Shown piece by piece: positions 46,039 through 56,226 of a stretch of DNA of 64,000 bases. Positions within the stretch are counted from its first letter, which is position 1; every line of letters starts with the position of its first letter. The position numbers and the translations under genes were made by a program. The stretch comes from Corynebacterium halotolerans (GTDB lineage Bacteria; Actinomycetota; Actinomycetes; Mycobacteriales; Mycobacteriaceae). The notes under the pieces are model-generated. The model worked only from the letters and a program-made list of their open reading frames with translations, searched no databases and was not told where the DNA came from. The DNA lies in contig NZ_JVMD01000024.1 in the NCBI RefSeq assembly GCF_001056295.1, positions 124,001 through 188,000 of the forward strand, given 5' to 3'.

Positions 46039-47037
46039 GTGACCAGGAACACCGACTCCCCGGCGCTGCAGTTGAGCGGCGTGACCAAGCGCTTCGGCGA
46101 CGTCACCGCCGTCGACGGGCTGGACCTCTCCCTCGCCCGCGGCCGCGTCCTCGCCCTGCTGGGCCCGAACGGGGCCGGCAAGACCACCACCGTGGAAATG
46201 TGCGAGGGCTTCGTGCGCCCCGACGGCGGCGACGTCCGCGTGCTCGGCCTCGACCCCATGCGCGACACCGACGAGCTGCGCACCCGCATCGGCATCATGC
46301 TGCAGGGCGGCGGCGCGTACCCCGGCGTGCGCGTCGGGGAGATGCTCGAGCTCGTGGCCTCGTACTCCGACGATCCGTTGGACGTCGATTGGCTCCTCGA
46401 CGTCGTCGGCCTCTCCCGCCAGCGCCGCACGTCGTACCGCAGGCTGTCGGGCGGCCAGCAGCAGCGTCTTTCCCTCGCCTGCGCGCTCGTGGGCCGCCCG
46501 GAATTGGTCTTCCTGGACGAGCCGACGGCCGGCCTCGACGCGCAGTCGCGGCTGGCGGTGTGGGACCTGGTGTCCTCGCTGCGCCGCGACGGCGTGACCG
46601 TCGTGCTGACCACCCACCTCATGGACGAGGCCGAGGCCCTCGCCGACGACGTGGTCATCATCGACCGCGGCCGCGCCGTCGCGTCGGGCACGACGGCGGA
46701 CATCACGTCGGGCACGTCGTCGCAGGCGGCGGTTCTCGAGGTCGACCGCGCCATCGACGCCGGTTCGCTCGCGGAGCACCTCCGGGACGCCCTCGCCCGC
46801 GCGGTGCCGGGCGGCACCGGGAATGCGGCGGACGCGGGCGCCGGCGCGCCCGAGGTATCCGTCGACGCGACCGCCCCGAACCGGTACCGCGTCACGGGTG
46901 CGGCGACCCCGCGCGGGATCGCGGCGATGACCGCCTGGTGCGCGGACCACGACGTGCTCGTCTCCGAGCTCCGGGTCGCGCGCAGGAGCCTGGAGGACGT
47001 CTTCCTGGACATCACCGGCCGAGAGATGAGGAACTGA
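46039..47037 (+). CDS. ABC exporter ATP-binding subunit
   Basis: 332 residues. Walker A is LLGPNGAGKTTTVEMCEGF (about 37), the signature RLSGGQQQRLSLACALVG, Walker B LVFLDEPTAGLDAQS, and the His-switch LTTHLMDEAEALADD. The DrrA/CcmA-like C-terminal domain (about 225-330) contains an Ala/Gly-rich insert. With the next gene it makes a type-2 exporter whose substrate is unknown. Its place between mptB and the heme A genes is shared by corynebacteria and mycobacteria, so a role tied to respiration or envelope synthesis is possible. Confidence 0.92.
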   Translation: MTRNTDSPALQLSGVTKRFGDVTAVDGLDLSLARGRVLALLGPNGAGKTTTVEMCEGFVRPDGGDVRVLGLDPMRDTDELRTRIGIMLQGGGAYPGVRVGEMLELVASYSDDPLDVDWLLDVVGLSRQRRTSYRRLSGGQQQRLSLACALVGRPELVFLDEPTAGLDAQSRLAVWDLVSSLRRDGVTVVLTTHLMDEAEALADDVVIIDRGRAVASGTTADITSGTSSQAAVLEVDRAIDAGSLAEHLRDALARAVPGGTGNAADAGAGAPEVSVDATAPNRYRVTGAATPRGIAAMTAWCADHDVLVSELRVARRSLEDVFLDITGREMRN

Positions 47038-47038
47038 C

Positions 47039-47827
47039 ATGCAGCCGACGACCCGTTTCCCGGAGGGCACCTTCGCCCCGGCCCCGAAGCGCGCGCCGAT
47101 GGGCCGCGTGCTGGCGTCGCAGACGAAGCTGGAGTCGATGCTCATCTGGCGCCACGGCGAGCAGATGCTGTTGACCATGATCATCCCGCTGGCGATGCTC
47201 GTCGGATTCACCCTCGTGCCCGTCCTCGACAACGAGGATCCCATCGTCACCGTGTTCCCGATGGTGCTGGCGGTGGCCACGATGTCCTCCGGCTTCACCG
47301 GGCAGGCCATCGCGGTCGGGTTCGATCGCCGGTATGGGGCTCTGAAGCGCATCGGCGCGTCCGCGCTGCCGAAGTGGGGCATCATCGCCGGCAAGGCGGG
47401 TGCCGTGGCGCTGATGGTCACGGCGCAGTTCATCATCTTCGCCGGCGTGGCGCTGGCCCTGGGCTATCGCGCGCCCGTCGCGGCGTTCGCGCTGGCCTAC
47501 GCGATCACCATGGTCGGCACGGTGTCGTTCACGGCCATGGGCCTGCTCATGGGCGGCACGCTCGGCGCCGAGATGATCCTCGGGCTGGCCAACCTGATCT
47601 GGTTCATCCTCCTGGGCGCGGCCACGCTCGCCGCGGTCGGTCCGGAACTCGGCGATGGCGCGCATGCGGCGCTGACGCTGCTGCCCTCCGTCGCGCTCAC
47701 CGACTCCCTCATCGCCGCCTTCGACGGCCGCCTGGCGTGGTTCCCGCTCGTGGTGCTCATCGCGTGGGGCGCCGCGGCCGGCGCGGCGGCGACGCGACTG
47801 TTCCGCTTCGAGGCGCAGGGCGACTGA
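47039..47827 (+). CDS. ABC exporter membrane subunit (ABC-2 type)
   Basis: 262 residues with six membrane helices: EQMLLTMIIPLAMLVGFTLV first, then a strongly amphipathic SGFTGQAIAVGFDRRYGALK between helices 2 and 3, a feature of ABC-2 permeases. Its start lies one base after the ATPase stop, with GAGGA upstream, so the two are made together. It converges with a GT-C-like gene. Confidence 0.9.
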   Translation: MQPTTRFPEGTFAPAPKRAPMGRVLASQTKLESMLIWRHGEQMLLTMIIPLAMLVGFTLVPVLDNEDPIVTVFPMVLAVATMSSGFTGQAIAVGFDRRYGALKRIGASALPKWGIIAGKAGAVALMVTAQFIIFAGVALALGYRAPVAAFALAYAITMVGTVSFTAMGLLMGGTLGAEMILGLANLIWFILLGAATLAAVGPELGDGAHAALTLLPSVALTDSLIAAFDGRLAWFPLVVLIAWGAAAGAAATRLFRFEAQGD

Positions 47828-47869
47828 CCCAAATCGGCACTGCCCCCCCCGAATCAACACGGGCCCGGA

Positions 47870-49282
47870 TCAGCTTTGCGACGGGGCGCCGTCCCGGTTC
47901 GGCTGGAGAAAGTACGTCGTGGAGTGCTCGCGGTACGGCGAGCGGAACTCCCACGCCCAGAGAATCGGCCGCCCCGGGACGGGATCGCTCACCAGCACCA
48001 GGTCGGCCTCCGGCGGATCCCCGCGATCGCGCCACATGGTGCTGAAACCGATGATCGCCGCGGCGGCGCCGCCGGCCGCTTCCCTGTCCCGGAATGACGC
48101 GTTGACCGCCGACTGCGAGGTGAATTCGTCGATGAGCCTGCAGCCGCAGCCGTAGGCGAAGGCCCCGATTTCGCCGGTGACGCGGACCGTCCGATCCCCG
48201 ACGACGCCGCGCAGATCCTCGGCCGCGTCGAGCATCTCCGCCGACGACGCCCAGTTCGTGGTCACGGGCGGGAACCCCGGGGCCGCGGCCGCGCACGCGA
48301 TCAGGCCGAGGGCGCCGAGCACCCCATGCACCGCGGCACCGGCCCGGGCCCGAAGCTCCTCCAGGCCGATCAAGCCCGCGGCGGCGAGCAGACCCAGCGA
48401 GGGCACGTAGTACCAGTGGTACGGCGGCACGCCCAACGCCGCGTACGCCGCGAAATGCGCCGCCCCCGTCACCAGGAGCGCGATGCCCACCGCGGACCTC
48501 CGCACGAGTGCGACCACGCCCGTGGCCGCGGCGACGACGCCGATCCACGCCACGGGGAAGATCCCCGCCAGGAAGGCCAGGCCGGTGCCGAAGTCGACGC
48601 CCTCCCAGTGCTGGCCGGTTTTGATCAGGAAGGTGTCCGGCACCAGCCCGCCGAGGAAGAACCAGCCGATGAGCATCCACAGCAACGACGGGACCGCCGC
48701 CGCGGCGGACACCTTCGCCGCGGTGGCGAAGCCCCGGGCACGCCACAGCAGCAGCGCCGCGATGGGCGCGACGATGACGGCGTCCGGTCGAGCCAGCGGC
48801 AGCAGCGCCATGGCGACGAGAGCCGCCACCGGGCGGCCGCGCGCGGCCGCCGCGACCATGAGCACCGCCAGCGGCACGGCGAGGATCACGTCCATGCCCG
48901 CCGACGACGCCGTGAGCGGGAGGAACGGCAGTGCCGTGGCACCCGCGACGGCGACTGCGGGGCCCGTCCCGCCCAGCCGCAGACCGGCGGCGAGGATGGC
49001 GGCGCCGGCGCCGTGGACGATGGCGGCGGACCACGGCAGCGGCACCCGCATGAGCTCGAACGGCAGCAACGCGAGCACGGCGAGCGGCGACGTGGCCGTG
49101 TGGGCGGTCTCGTGGACGGTGGGCCCCCATACCCCCGCCGTGGCCATGGATCGGGCGACTGCCGCCGTGATGCAGGCGTCGTCGATCAGGCGCTCTCCGA
49201 TGAACAGGCGGCACAATGCCGTGACCAGCAGAAACGCCGCAGCGGGACCTGCCCAGGATGAGGTGGTCCGTTTTTGGCTCAC
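47870..49282 (-). CDS. Polytopic GT-C-like membrane glycosyltransferase, function unknown
   Basis: 470 residues. About nine to ten membrane helices cover residues 10-340, and a soluble C-terminal domain lies outside (about 345-470). The first extracellular loop, GERLIDDACITAAVARSMATAG, has the DD motif and layout of AftB-like arabinosyl- or mannosyltransferases that use decaprenyl-phosphate sugars. YHWYYVPSLGLLAAAGLIGL is another shared element. The donor and acceptor are not readable. The GTG at 49282 follows TAGATT by 8 nt; the much longer open frame extending leftward on this strand beyond that is antisense to ctaA, qor and ctaB-related sequence and not coding. Confidence 0.78.
   Translation of the reverse strand: MSQKRTTSSWAGPAAAFLLVTALCRLFIGERLIDDACITAAVARSMATAGVWGPTVHETAHTATSPLAVLALLPFELMRVPLPWSAAIVHGAGAAILAAGLRLGGTGPAVAVAGATALPFLPLTASSAGMDVILAVPLAVLMVAAAARGRPVAALVAMALLPLARPDAVIVAPIAALLLWRARGFATAAKVSAAAAVPSLLWMLIGWFFLGGLVPDTFLIKTGQHWEGVDFGTGLAFLAGIFPVAWIGVVAAATGVVALVRRSAVGIALLVTGAAHFAAYAALGVPPYHWYYVPSLGLLAAAGLIGLEELRARAGAAVHGVLGALGLIACAAAAPGFPPVTTNWASSAEMLDAAEDLRGVVGDRTVRVTGEIGAFAYGCGCRLIDEFTSQSAVNASFRDREAAGGAAAAIIGFSTMWRDRGDPPEADLVLVSDPVPGRPILWAWEFRSPYREHSTTYFLQPNRDGAPSQS
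47873..47883 (+). repeat. Dispersed 11-mer GCTTTGCGACG, copy 8
   Basis: Exact copy overlapping the last codons of the GT-C-like gene, followed seven bases on by GTCCC. Confidence 0.55.
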
Positions 49283-49290
49283 GCCGGCCG

Positions 49291-49296
49291 AATCTA
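49291..49296 (-). promoter_or_regulatory. -10 box TAGATT (minus strand), leaderless GT-C-like gene
   Basis: TAGATT on the minus strand precedes the GTG at 49282 by 8 nt. Confidence 0.55.
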
Positions 49297-49322
49297 GTCG
49301 ATTGCCCTGCGCGCACGGGGGG

Positions 49323-49328
49323 TAATGT
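49323..49328 (+). promoter_or_regulatory. -10 box TAATGT of ctaA
   Basis: TAATGT ends 8 nt before the GTG at 49337; AAGGA in between could also serve as a weak ribosome site. The back-to-back promoter of the GT-C-like gene lies 27 bp to the left. Confidence 0.5.
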
Positions 49329-49336
49329 AAGGAAAC

Positions 49337-50338
49337 GTGAGCGACGCCGACCGAAACCTCCCCCTGTCCTTCCTCCCGCTTCCGACGATCGCCCAGCAGC
49401 GGATCACCGCGCTGCTCGTGCTGATCGCCCAGGCCGGGATCGCGGTCACCGGTTCCGTGGTCCGCGTGACCGGTTCCGGGCTCGGCTGCGACACGTGGCC
49501 GCAGTGCCACCCCGGCAGCTTCACGCCCGTGGACGGTGCGGCCCCCGCGCTGCACCAGGCGATCGAGTTCGGCAACCGCCTGCTCACGTTCGTCTTGGTC
49601 GCGCTGACGCTGGCCCTCTTCCTCGCGGTGATTCGCGCGGGCCGGCGCAAGGCGATCGTGGTGCTGGCGTTCCTCAACGGTTTCGGCGTCATCGTGCAGG
49701 CGGTCATCGGCGGCATCTCGGTGCTCGTCGACCTGAAGTGGTACTCCGTGGCGCTGCACTTCCTGCCGTCGATGCTGCTGGTGTGGCTCGCCGGCATGGT
49801 CTACGTCAAGATCCAGGAGCCCGACGACGGCCGGGAGGTCCGCACCTACGTCCAGTCCCTGCGAATGCTCTCCGCCGCGTCCGCCGTCGCCCTTGCGGGC
49901 ACCCTCGTCACCGGCACCATGGTCACGGGGGCGGGCCCGCACGCGGGCGACGCGTCGGTGCTGCCGGAGGACCGCCTCCAGCTGCCCATCACGGAGCTGA
50001 CCCACGTCCATGCCGGTTTCATGTACCTGTACCTGGGCCTGGCCATCGGCCTCGTCTTCGGGCTCATCGCGCTCAACGCGGAGCCCGGGCTGCGCAAACT
50101 CGGCTGGGTCCTCGTCGGGCTCATCATCGCCCAGGGCTGCGTGGGCATGGTCCAGTACTGGACGGGCGTGCCCGAGGCCCTCGTCCCGGTCCACGTCGCC
50201 GGGTCCGGCGCGCTGACCGCGGTCACCGCCATCGTGTGGCAGCTCGGCTGGCGCCGTGCCGGCGGCACCGCGACGGTGACGGGGTCCCCGGCGGGTGACG
50301 CGGAGCGCGCTTGGGACACCGCTAAGGCGGCCGTCTAA
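49337..50338 (+). CDS. ctaA: Heme A synthase (COX15/CtaA)
   Basis: 333 residues with eight membrane helices in two four-helix bundles. The extracellular loop GLGCDTWPQCHPGSFTPVDG has the Cys pair of type-1 CtaA, and the heme-ligand His are in ALHQAIEFGNRLLTF, ALHFLPS, LTHVHAGFMYLYLG and VPVHVAGSG. It converts heme O to heme A for cytochrome aa3 oxidase. ctaB, for heme O, lies nearby on the other strand. Confidence 0.95.
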   Translation: MSDADRNLPLSFLPLPTIAQQRITALLVLIAQAGIAVTGSVVRVTGSGLGCDTWPQCHPGSFTPVDGAAPALHQAIEFGNRLLTFVLVALTLALFLAVIRAGRRKAIVVLAFLNGFGVIVQAVIGGISVLVDLKWYSVALHFLPSMLLVWLAGMVYVKIQEPDDGREVRTYVQSLRMLSAASAVALAGTLVTGTMVTGAGPHAGDASVLPEDRLQLPITELTHVHAGFMYLYLGLAIGLVFGLIALNAEPGLRKLGWVLVGLIIAQGCVGMVQYWTGVPEALVPVHVAGSGALTAVTAIVWQLGWRRAGGTATVTGSPAGDAERAWDTAKAAV

Positions 50339-50365
50339 GCAGTCCGCTCGGCCACCGCGCGCCTG

Positions 50366-50371
50366 TACCCT
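50366..50371 (+). promoter_or_regulatory. -10 box TACCCT, leaderless qor
   Basis: TACCCT ends 6 nt before the ATG at 50378. Confidence 0.55.
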
Positions 50372-50377
50372 GGCCGC

Positions 50378-51349
50378 ATGCGCGGAATCATCATCGAATC
50401 CTTCGGCGGACCCGACCACCTGAACTTCCGCGAGGACCTCCCCGACCCCCTCCCCGGCGAAGGGGAGGTCCTCGTTTCGGTGGACGCGGTCGGGGTCAAC
50501 TTCACGGACGTCTACCAGCGCGAGGGCATCTACCCCCGTCCCCTGCCGTTTACCCCGGGGGCCGAGGGCGCCGGCCGCATCGCCGCGCTGGGCCCCGGTG
50601 TTTCGGGATGGGCGGTCGGCGATCGCGTCGCGTGGTGCAACGCCCCGGATTCCTACGCCGGGTCCGTCGCCGTGCCCGCGGACTCGCTCATCGCCGTGCC
50701 CGACGCCATCCCCGACGACGTCGCCGCCTCGATCCTCCTGCAGGGGCTGACGGCGCATTTCCTGGTCCACGACGTCGGCCGCCTTTCCCCCGGCGACACG
50801 GTGCTGCTCACGGCGGGCGCGGGCGGCGTGGGCCTGCTGCTCACGCAGCTCGCGGTCGCCGCCGGCGCGCGGGTGGCCTCGGTCGTCTCCTCCGACGCGA
50901 AGGAGGAACTGGCCCGCGATGCGGGGGCCGAGCTGGTCCTGCGTTACGACGACGACCTCCCCGCCCGCGTCCGCGAATGGACGGGCGACGCCGGGGGCGC
51001 GGACGTGGTCTTCGACGGCGTCGGCAGGGACACCTTCGACACGTCGCTGCGCTGCGCCCGGGTTCGCGGCCTGGTGGCCCTCTTCGGCGCCGCCTCCGGG
51101 GCGGTGCCGCCGATGGACCCGCAGAAACTCAACGAGCACGGCTCGCTTTTCCTGACCCGCCCCCATCTGCGCCACTTCATCCGCGACCGCGCCGAGCTGA
51201 CCGCGCGCGCCGATGACGTCCTGGGGCGCGTCGCCGACGGATCGCTGCGGGTCCGCGTCGGGGAACGCTTCCCGCTTTCCGACGCCGCCGCGGCGCATCG
51301 TGCGCTCCAGGCGCGGTCCACGACGGGATCGGTGGTCCTGCTGCCGTAG
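50378..51349 (+). CDS. NADPH:quinone oxidoreductase-like protein (MDR superfamily)
   Basis: 323 residues. The GroES-like N-terminal domain has VGVNFTDVYQREGIYPRPLP (a QOR hallmark) and PFTPGAEGAGRIAALG. The Rossmann domain has VLLTAGAGGVGLLLTQLAVAAGAR (about 145-168), and no zinc ligands are visible, as in the quinone oxidoreductases. It likely reduces quinones or enals with NADPH in the cytoplasm. A qor gene stands at the same place in other corynebacteria. It is leaderless. Confidence 0.92.
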   Translation: MRGIIIESFGGPDHLNFREDLPDPLPGEGEVLVSVDAVGVNFTDVYQREGIYPRPLPFTPGAEGAGRIAALGPGVSGWAVGDRVAWCNAPDSYAGSVAVPADSLIAVPDAIPDDVAASILLQGLTAHFLVHDVGRLSPGDTVLLTAGAGGVGLLLTQLAVAAGARVASVVSSDAKEELARDAGAELVLRYDDDLPARVREWTGDAGGADVVFDGVGRDTFDTSLRCARVRGLVALFGAASGAVPPMDPQKLNEHGSLFLTRPHLRHFIRDRAELTARADDVLGRVADGSLRVRVGERFPLSDAAAAHRALQARSTTGSVVLLP

Positions 51350-51350
51350 G

Positions 51351-51361
51351 CGTCGCAAAGC
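51351..51361 (-). repeat. Dispersed 11-mer GCTTTGCGACG, copy 9
   Basis: Exact copy on the minus strand, two bases after the qor stop. Confidence 0.6.
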
Positions 51362-51381
51362 ACGCTCCGGCGGCAAAGCGA

Positions 51382-51414
51382 AACCCTCCCGGACCGCGGA
51401 GGTCCGGGAGGGTT
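51382..51414. terminator. Bidirectional terminator between qor and ctaB
   Basis: A perfect 14-bp stem with a 5-nt loop between the two converging genes. Confidence 0.85.
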
Positions 51415-51429
51415 CGGGCGGGGGAAGGG

Positions 51430-52353
51430 CTAGAAGCCGAGCATCTCCGCGACGGTGCGCAGGCCGAGCACCGCGTCGACGGACAGGCCGACGCACACCA
51501 GCGCCAGATAGTTGTTGGACAGCAGGAACAGCTTCATGGGCTTGATCTCGCCGCCCGCCTTCACCGAGTTGTGCAGGGCGATGGCGCCCCACATGAACCA
51601 GACGCCGGCCAGCACGGACACGGCCAGGTACACCCAGCCGGCGGCCGGGATGAGCAGGAACGTGGTCAGCACGGTCGCCAGCGTGTAGGCGATGATGCGC
51701 ACCGTGACGTACAGCGGCGGGCGGACGACGGGCATCATGGGCACGCCGGCGGCCTCGTAATCCTCGCGGTACTTCAGGCCCAGCGCCCACGTGTGCGGCG
51801 GAGTCCAGAAGAAGATGACCAGGAACAGGACGATCGCCTGCCACCAATGCAGCCACCCCGTCACGTCCGGCGCGTTGTCCGTGATGACGGCCCAGCCGAC
51901 CAGCACCGGCATGCAGCCGGCCGCTCCGCCCCACACCACGTTCTGGTCCGTGCGGCGCTTCAGCCACATCGTGTACACGAACACGTAGAACATGATGGTC
52001 AGCAGGATGAAAATGCCCGCCAACAGCGAATCGCACAGCAGCCACAGCCACAGGAAGCTGGCCACCGTCAGCACGGAGCCGAAGATCATCGCGTTGCGGT
52101 TGCTCACCGACTGGCGGGCCAGCGGACGCTTGCGCGTGCGGTTCATCACCTTGTCGATGTCCGAATCGGCCACCATGTTGAACGTGTTCGCGGCCGCGGC
52201 GCCCATCCAACCGCCCACCAGGGTGAGGAGGATGAGACCGACGTGCACCTTGCCCCGATCGGCCTGCAGCATCGCCGGAATCGCGGCGACCAGAAGCAGC
52301 TCGATCACCCGGGGCTTGGTCAGCGCCACGTAGGCCTTGACGGTGTCCAGCAA
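51430..52353 (-). CDS. ctaB: Protoheme IX farnesyltransferase (heme O synthase)
   Basis: 307 residues with about nine membrane helices. The UbiA-type prenyl-pyrophosphate sites are [20 protein letters not shown] (N-x3-D-x3-D, near 60) and the second loop [16 protein letters not shown]. It makes heme O for ctaA. I chose the TTG at 52353 (AGAGGA 6 nt upstream), giving [20 protein letters not shown], the usual CtaB beginning. The open frame continues upstream for over 800 codons but is antisense to tkt and not coding. It is divergent from tkt. Confidence 0.93.
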   Translation of the reverse strand: MLDTVKAYVALTKPRVIELLLVAAIPAMLQADRGKVHVGLILLTLVGGWMGAAAANTFNMVADSDIDKVMNRTRKRPLARQSVSNRNAMIFGSVLTVASFLWLWLLCDSLLAGIFILLTIMFYVFVYTMWLKRRTDQNVVWGGAAGCMPVLVGWAVITDNAPDVTGWLHWWQAIVLFLVIFFWTPPHTWALGLKYREDYEAAGVPMMPVVRPPLYVTVRIIAYTLATVLTTFLLIPAAGWVYLAVSVLAGVWFMWGAIALHNSVKAGGEIKPMKLFLLSNNYLALVCVGLSVDAVLGLRTVAEMLGF

Positions 52354-52656
52354 AGGGGTTCCTCTCACACGAGTTGAAGCTCCAACCCAATCGGTCGGAT
52401 GGGACGGGCGGAAAGTTCCCGCCCCTTCGGCGACGTCACGGAAACGACCGGACGATCCGGCGCGGGACGCACCGGTGACCCGGACCCGGCAATGGTAGCG
52501 CCTGCGGGATGCCCCGATGGGCACCGGGGGCACGAGCCGCCGGGCGAGTCGCCGCCGGTTGCCGGGCATTCCCGCGCGAGGGGCCCCGGAAACGCGCCCG
52601 AATGGGCATACAATGGGCAGGAACTCATTCGCGAGCGAGAACCAGGAGCATTCACC
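52354..52656. other. Divergent intergenic region ctaB / tkt
   Basis: 303 bp. TACAAT (52609-52614) is a good -10 for tkt, placing the start near 52621 and a leader of about 36 nt. On the minus strand TACCAT (52492-52497) may serve ctaB. The rest is GC-rich; I see no other structure. Confidence 0.5.
52609..52614 (+). promoter_or_regulatory. -10 box TACAAT of tkt
   Basis: Near-consensus hexamer 42 bp before the GTG at 52657; no good -35 is visible, as is common in corynebacteria. Confidence 0.55.
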
Positions 52657-54756
52657 GTGACCCTCTCCCCCGAGCTGCAGGCCCGCGTAGTGCGGAATTA
52701 CCCCTCGGACTGGACCGACCTGGACACCCGGGCCGTCGACACCGTCCGGGTCCTGGCCGCCGACGCCGTGCAAAAGTGCGGTTCCGGCCACCCCGGCACC
52801 GCCATGAGCCTCGCGCCCCTGGCGTACACCCTGTACCAGCGCGTCATGCGCCTCGACCCGAAGGACCCCAAGTGGGCCGGCCGCGACCGTTTCGTCCTGT
52901 CCTGCGGCCACTCCTCGCTGACGCAGTACATCCAGCTGTACATGGCCGGCTTCGGCCTCGAGCTCGATGACCTGAAGTCCCTGCGCACCTGGGGCTCGCT
53001 GACCCCGGGCCACCCCGAGTACGGGCACACCGACGGCGTCGAGATCACCACCGGGCCGCTGGGCCAGGGCCTCGCCTCCGCCGTGGGCATGGCCATGGCC
53101 GCCCGCCGCGAGCGCGGCCTGTTCGACCCGGACGCCCCCGCCGGCGAGTCCCCGTTCGACCACCACATCTACGTCATCGCCTCCGACGGCGACGTCCAGG
53201 AGGGCGTGACCGCCGAGGCGAGCTCCATCGCCGGCACCCAGCAGCTGGGCAACCTCATCGTCTTCTGGGACGACAACGGCATCTCCATCGAAGACGACAC
53301 CACCATCGCCTTCACCGAGAACGTCGCCGACCGCTACCGCGCCTACGGCTGGCAGGTCATCGAGGTCGACGGCGGCGAGGACGTCGCGGCCATCGAGCGC
53401 GCCGTCGAAGAGGCCAAGGCCGACGTCAAGCGCCCGACGTTCATCCGCGTCCGCACCGTCATCGCCTACCCCGCCCCCAACGCCATGAACACCGGCGCCT
53501 CCCACGGCGCCGCGCTGGGCGAGGAGGAGCTGGCGCTGATCAAGAAGGAGCTCGGCTTCGATCCGGAGCAGACCTTCGAGGTCTCCGACGAAGTCATCGC
53601 CCACACCCGCGCCGTCGCCGACCGTTCGGAGGAGGCCCGCGCCGAGTGGCGCAAGGCCTTCGACGAGTGGGCCGCCGCCAACCCGGAGCGCAAGGAGCTG
53701 TTCGACCGCCTCGAGGCCGGCGACCTGCCCGACGGCTTCGCCGACGAGGTTCCGTCGTGGGACGCCGATCCCAAGGGCGTCGCCACCCGCAAGGCCTCCG
53801 AGGCCGTGCTGCAGGCGCTGGGCAAGACGCTGCCGGAGCTGTGGGGCGGCTCGGCCGACCTGGCCGGCTCCAACAACACCGTGATCAAGGGCGAGCCGTC
53901 GTTTGGCCCGCAGGAGATCACCACGGGCACGTGGACCACTCACCCGTACGGCCGCAACCTGCACTTCGGCATCCGCGAGCACGCCATGGGGTCGATCCTC
54001 AACGGCATCGCGCTGCACGGCGGCACGCGCCCCTACGGCGGCACGTTCCTCATCTTCTCCGACTACATGCGCCCGGCGGTGCGACTGGCGGCGCTGATGG
54101 ACATCTCGCCGCTCTACGTGTGGACGCACGACTCCATCGGCCTCGGCGAGGACGGCCCGACCCACCAGCCGATCGAGCAGCTGGCCACCCTGCGCGCCAT
54201 GCCGGGCATGACCACGCTGCGCCCGGCCGACGCCAACGAGACCGCCGCCGCGTGGGTGGCCGCCCTGGAGGGCCCGTCCGGCCCGAAGGCGCTGGCCCTG
54301 ACCCGCCAGAACGTGCCGGTGCTCGAGGGCACGAAGGAAAAGGCCGCCGAGGGCGTGCGCCGCGGCGCCTACGTCCTGGTCGAGGCCGAGGGCGGCACCC
54401 CGGACATCATCCTCATGGCCACCGGCTCCGAGGTCCAGATGACCGTGGAGGCCGCCGGCGTCCTGGCCGGCGAGGGCATCAAGGCGCGCGTCGTCTCCGC
54501 GCCCGCGCTCGACTGGTTCGACCTGCAGGACGAGGAGTACCGCGAGTCTGTCCTGCCGTCGTCGGTCCGCGCGCGCGTCTCGGTCGAGGCCGGCGTGGCC
54601 ATGCCGTGGCACAAGTACCTGGGCGACGCGGGCCGCGCCGTGTCCCTCGAGCACTTCGGCGCGTCGGCCCCGTACCAGCGCCTGTTCGAGGAGTTCGGTC
54701 TGACGGCCGAGGCCGTCGTCGCCGCCGCCCGCGACTCCCTCGCCGCCGCGAAGTAG
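52657..54756 (+). CDS. tkt: Transketolase
   Basis: 699 residues, standard length. TPP site: [20 protein letters not shown] through [15 protein letters not shown]-terminal catalytic His in [15 protein letters not shown], and C-terminal [40 protein letters not shown]. It transfers two-carbon units in the non-oxidative pentose phosphate pathway. The GTG at 52657 has AGGAG 8 nt upstream. Codon use is very strongly C/G-ending, as in acn, pointing to high expression. It heads the tkt-tal-zwf-opcA-pgl group. Confidence 0.97.
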   Translation: MTLSPELQARVVRNYPSDWTDLDTRAVDTVRVLAADAVQKCGSGHPGTAMSLAPLAYTLYQRVMRLDPKDPKWAGRDRFVLSCGHSSLTQYIQLYMAGFGLELDDLKSLRTWGSLTPGHPEYGHTDGVEITTGPLGQGLASAVGMAMAARRERGLFDPDAPAGESPFDHHIYVIASDGDVQEGVTAEASSIAGTQQLGNLIVFWDDNGISIEDDTTIAFTENVADRYRAYGWQVIEVDGGEDVAAIERAVEEAKADVKRPTFIRVRTVIAYPAPNAMNTGASHGAALGEEELALIKKELGFDPEQTFEVSDEVIAHTRAVADRSEEARAEWRKAFDEWAAANPERKELFDRLEAGDLPDGFADEVPSWDADPKGVATRKASEAVLQALGKTLPELWGGSADLAGSNNTVIKGEPSFGPQEITTGTWTTHPYGRNLHFGIREHAMGSILNGIALHGGTRPYGGTFLIFSDYMRPAVRLAALMDISPLYVWTHDSIGLGEDGPTHQPIEQLATLRAMPGMTTLRPADANETAAAWVAALEGPSGPKALALTRQNVPVLEGTKEKAAEGVRRGAYVLVEAEGGTPDIILMATGSEVQMTVEAAGVLAGEGIKARVVSAPALDWFDLQDEEYRESVLPSSVRARVSVEAGVAMPWHKYLGDAGRAVSLEHFGASAPYQRLFEEFGLTAEAVVAAARDSLAAAK

Positions 54757-54866
54757 CGCCGTCGCGCCGCGGGCCCGTCCCCGGCGCATGAGCCTCCGCC
54801 GCCCCGCGCCGATTGCCGCGCCGGGGCGGCGGTTGCTTTTCGACGCTAACGTGGAAGCCGCATGGC

Positions 54867-54877
54867 CGTCGCAAAGC
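54867..54877 (-). repeat. Dispersed 11-mer GCTTTGCGACG, copy 10
   Basis: Exact copy on the minus strand in the 257-bp tkt-tal gap. Confidence 0.6.
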
Positions 54878-55013
54878 GGAAAGCCGCACCCGTGCGGGCG
54901 GCGCACCGATGCAGCGGCGGCGCCGGGCACCCGAACAGCCGGGCACCCGAGCGGACGCGAAGCACCGAACGAAACTCGAAACACCCGACAACAACAGCAA
55001 GGGAAGGGCACCG

Positions 55014-56132
55014 ATGACGAACCCGAATCTGGACGCTCTGGCCACCGCCGGCACCTCGGCCTGGCTCGACGATCTGTCCCGCCAGCGGCTCGACGGCGGA
55101 GAGCTGAAGTCGCTCGTCGACGAATACGCCGTCGTGGGCGTGACCACCAACCCGGCGATCTTCTCGTCGGCCATGACCACCGGCGACGCCTACGACGAGC
55201 AGCTGCGCGAGCTCGCGGCGTCCGGCGCGGACGCGGCGGAGACCGTCTTCACCATGGCCATCGACGACGTCCGCCGCGCGTGCGACGAACTCGCCGACGT
55301 TTCCGCCCGCACCGGCGGCGCCGACGGCCGCGTCTCCATCGAGGTCGACCCGCGGTACGCCGACGATTACGACAAGACCATCGAGCAGGCGCGCCTGCTG
55401 TGGGAGCGCGTGGGCAAGTCCAACGCGATGATCAAGATCCCCGCCACCGACGCCTCCCTGCCCGCCGTGTCCGACGCGCTGGCCGAGGGCATCTGCGTCA
55501 ACGTCACGCTCATCTTCTCGCTGGAGCGCTACCGCCAGGTCGTCGACGCCTTCATCACCGGCATAGAGCGTGCCAAGGAGAACGGCCGCGACCTGTCGCA
55601 GATCCACTCCGTCGCGTCCTTCTTCGTCTCGCGCGTCGACACCGAGGTGGACAAGCGCCTGGAGGCCCTCGGCGGCGACGCGCTCGAACTGCGCGGCAAG
55701 GCCGGCGTGGCCAACGCCCGCCTGGCCTACCGGGAGTTCGAGCGTTCCTTCGGCGCCGGCGCGGAGCGCTGGCAGCCGCTGTCCCAGGCCGGCGCCAACG
55801 CGCAGCGCCCGCTGTGGGCGTCGACCGGCGTGAAGAACCCGGACTACCCCGCCACGCTCTACGTCACCGAGCTGGCCGGCCCGCACACCGTCAACACCAT
55901 GCCCGAGAAGACGCTGCGCGCCACCGCCGACGCCGACCTCGACGGCGTCACCGACACCCTGTCGGGGTACGGCGAGGAAGCCGAGAAGACCATGTCCGAC
56001 ATCTCCGCCGCCGGCGTCGACCTGGACGACGTCTTCGCCGTGCTCGAGCGCGAGGGCGTGGAGAAGTTCGTCGACTCCTGGCAGGAACTGCTCGACTCCA
56101 TCGACGCCCGGCTGCGCGAGATCCGCGGCTGA
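55014..56132 (+). CDS. tal: Transaldolase
   Basis: 372 residues, the class common in actinobacteria. The Schiff-base lysine lies in [20 protein letters not shown] (about 142). Other motifs: [39 protein letters not shown] [15 protein letters not shown] and [18 protein letters not shown]. It transfers dihydroxyacetone units in the pentose phosphate pathway. The ATG at 55014 follows GGGAAGGG at 6 nt. A 257-bp GC-rich gap precedes it; I see one dispersed repeat there but no terminator. Confidence 0.96.
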   Translation: MTNPNLDALATAGTSAWLDDLSRQRLDGGELKSLVDEYAVVGVTTNPAIFSSAMTTGDAYDEQLRELAASGADAAETVFTMAIDDVRRACDELADVSARTGGADGRVSIEVDPRYADDYDKTIEQARLLWERVGKSNAMIKIPATDASLPAVSDALAEGICVNVTLIFSLERYRQVVDAFITGIERAKENGRDLSQIHSVASFFVSRVDTEVDKRLEALGGDALELRGKAGVANARLAYREFERSFGAGAERWQPLSQAGANAQRPLWASTGVKNPDYPATLYVTELAGPHTVNTMPEKTLRATADADLDGVTDTLSGYGEEAEKTMSDISAAGVDLDDVFAVLEREGVEKFVDSWQELLDSIDARLREIRG

Positions 56133-56226
56133 GCCGGCGACAGCATCGGCGGCGTCGGCCGGGCCCGCGCCCGGCCGTCGACCGCCGGGCACCCGTGACC
56201 GATCACCCTCCCCGAAAGAACCTTCA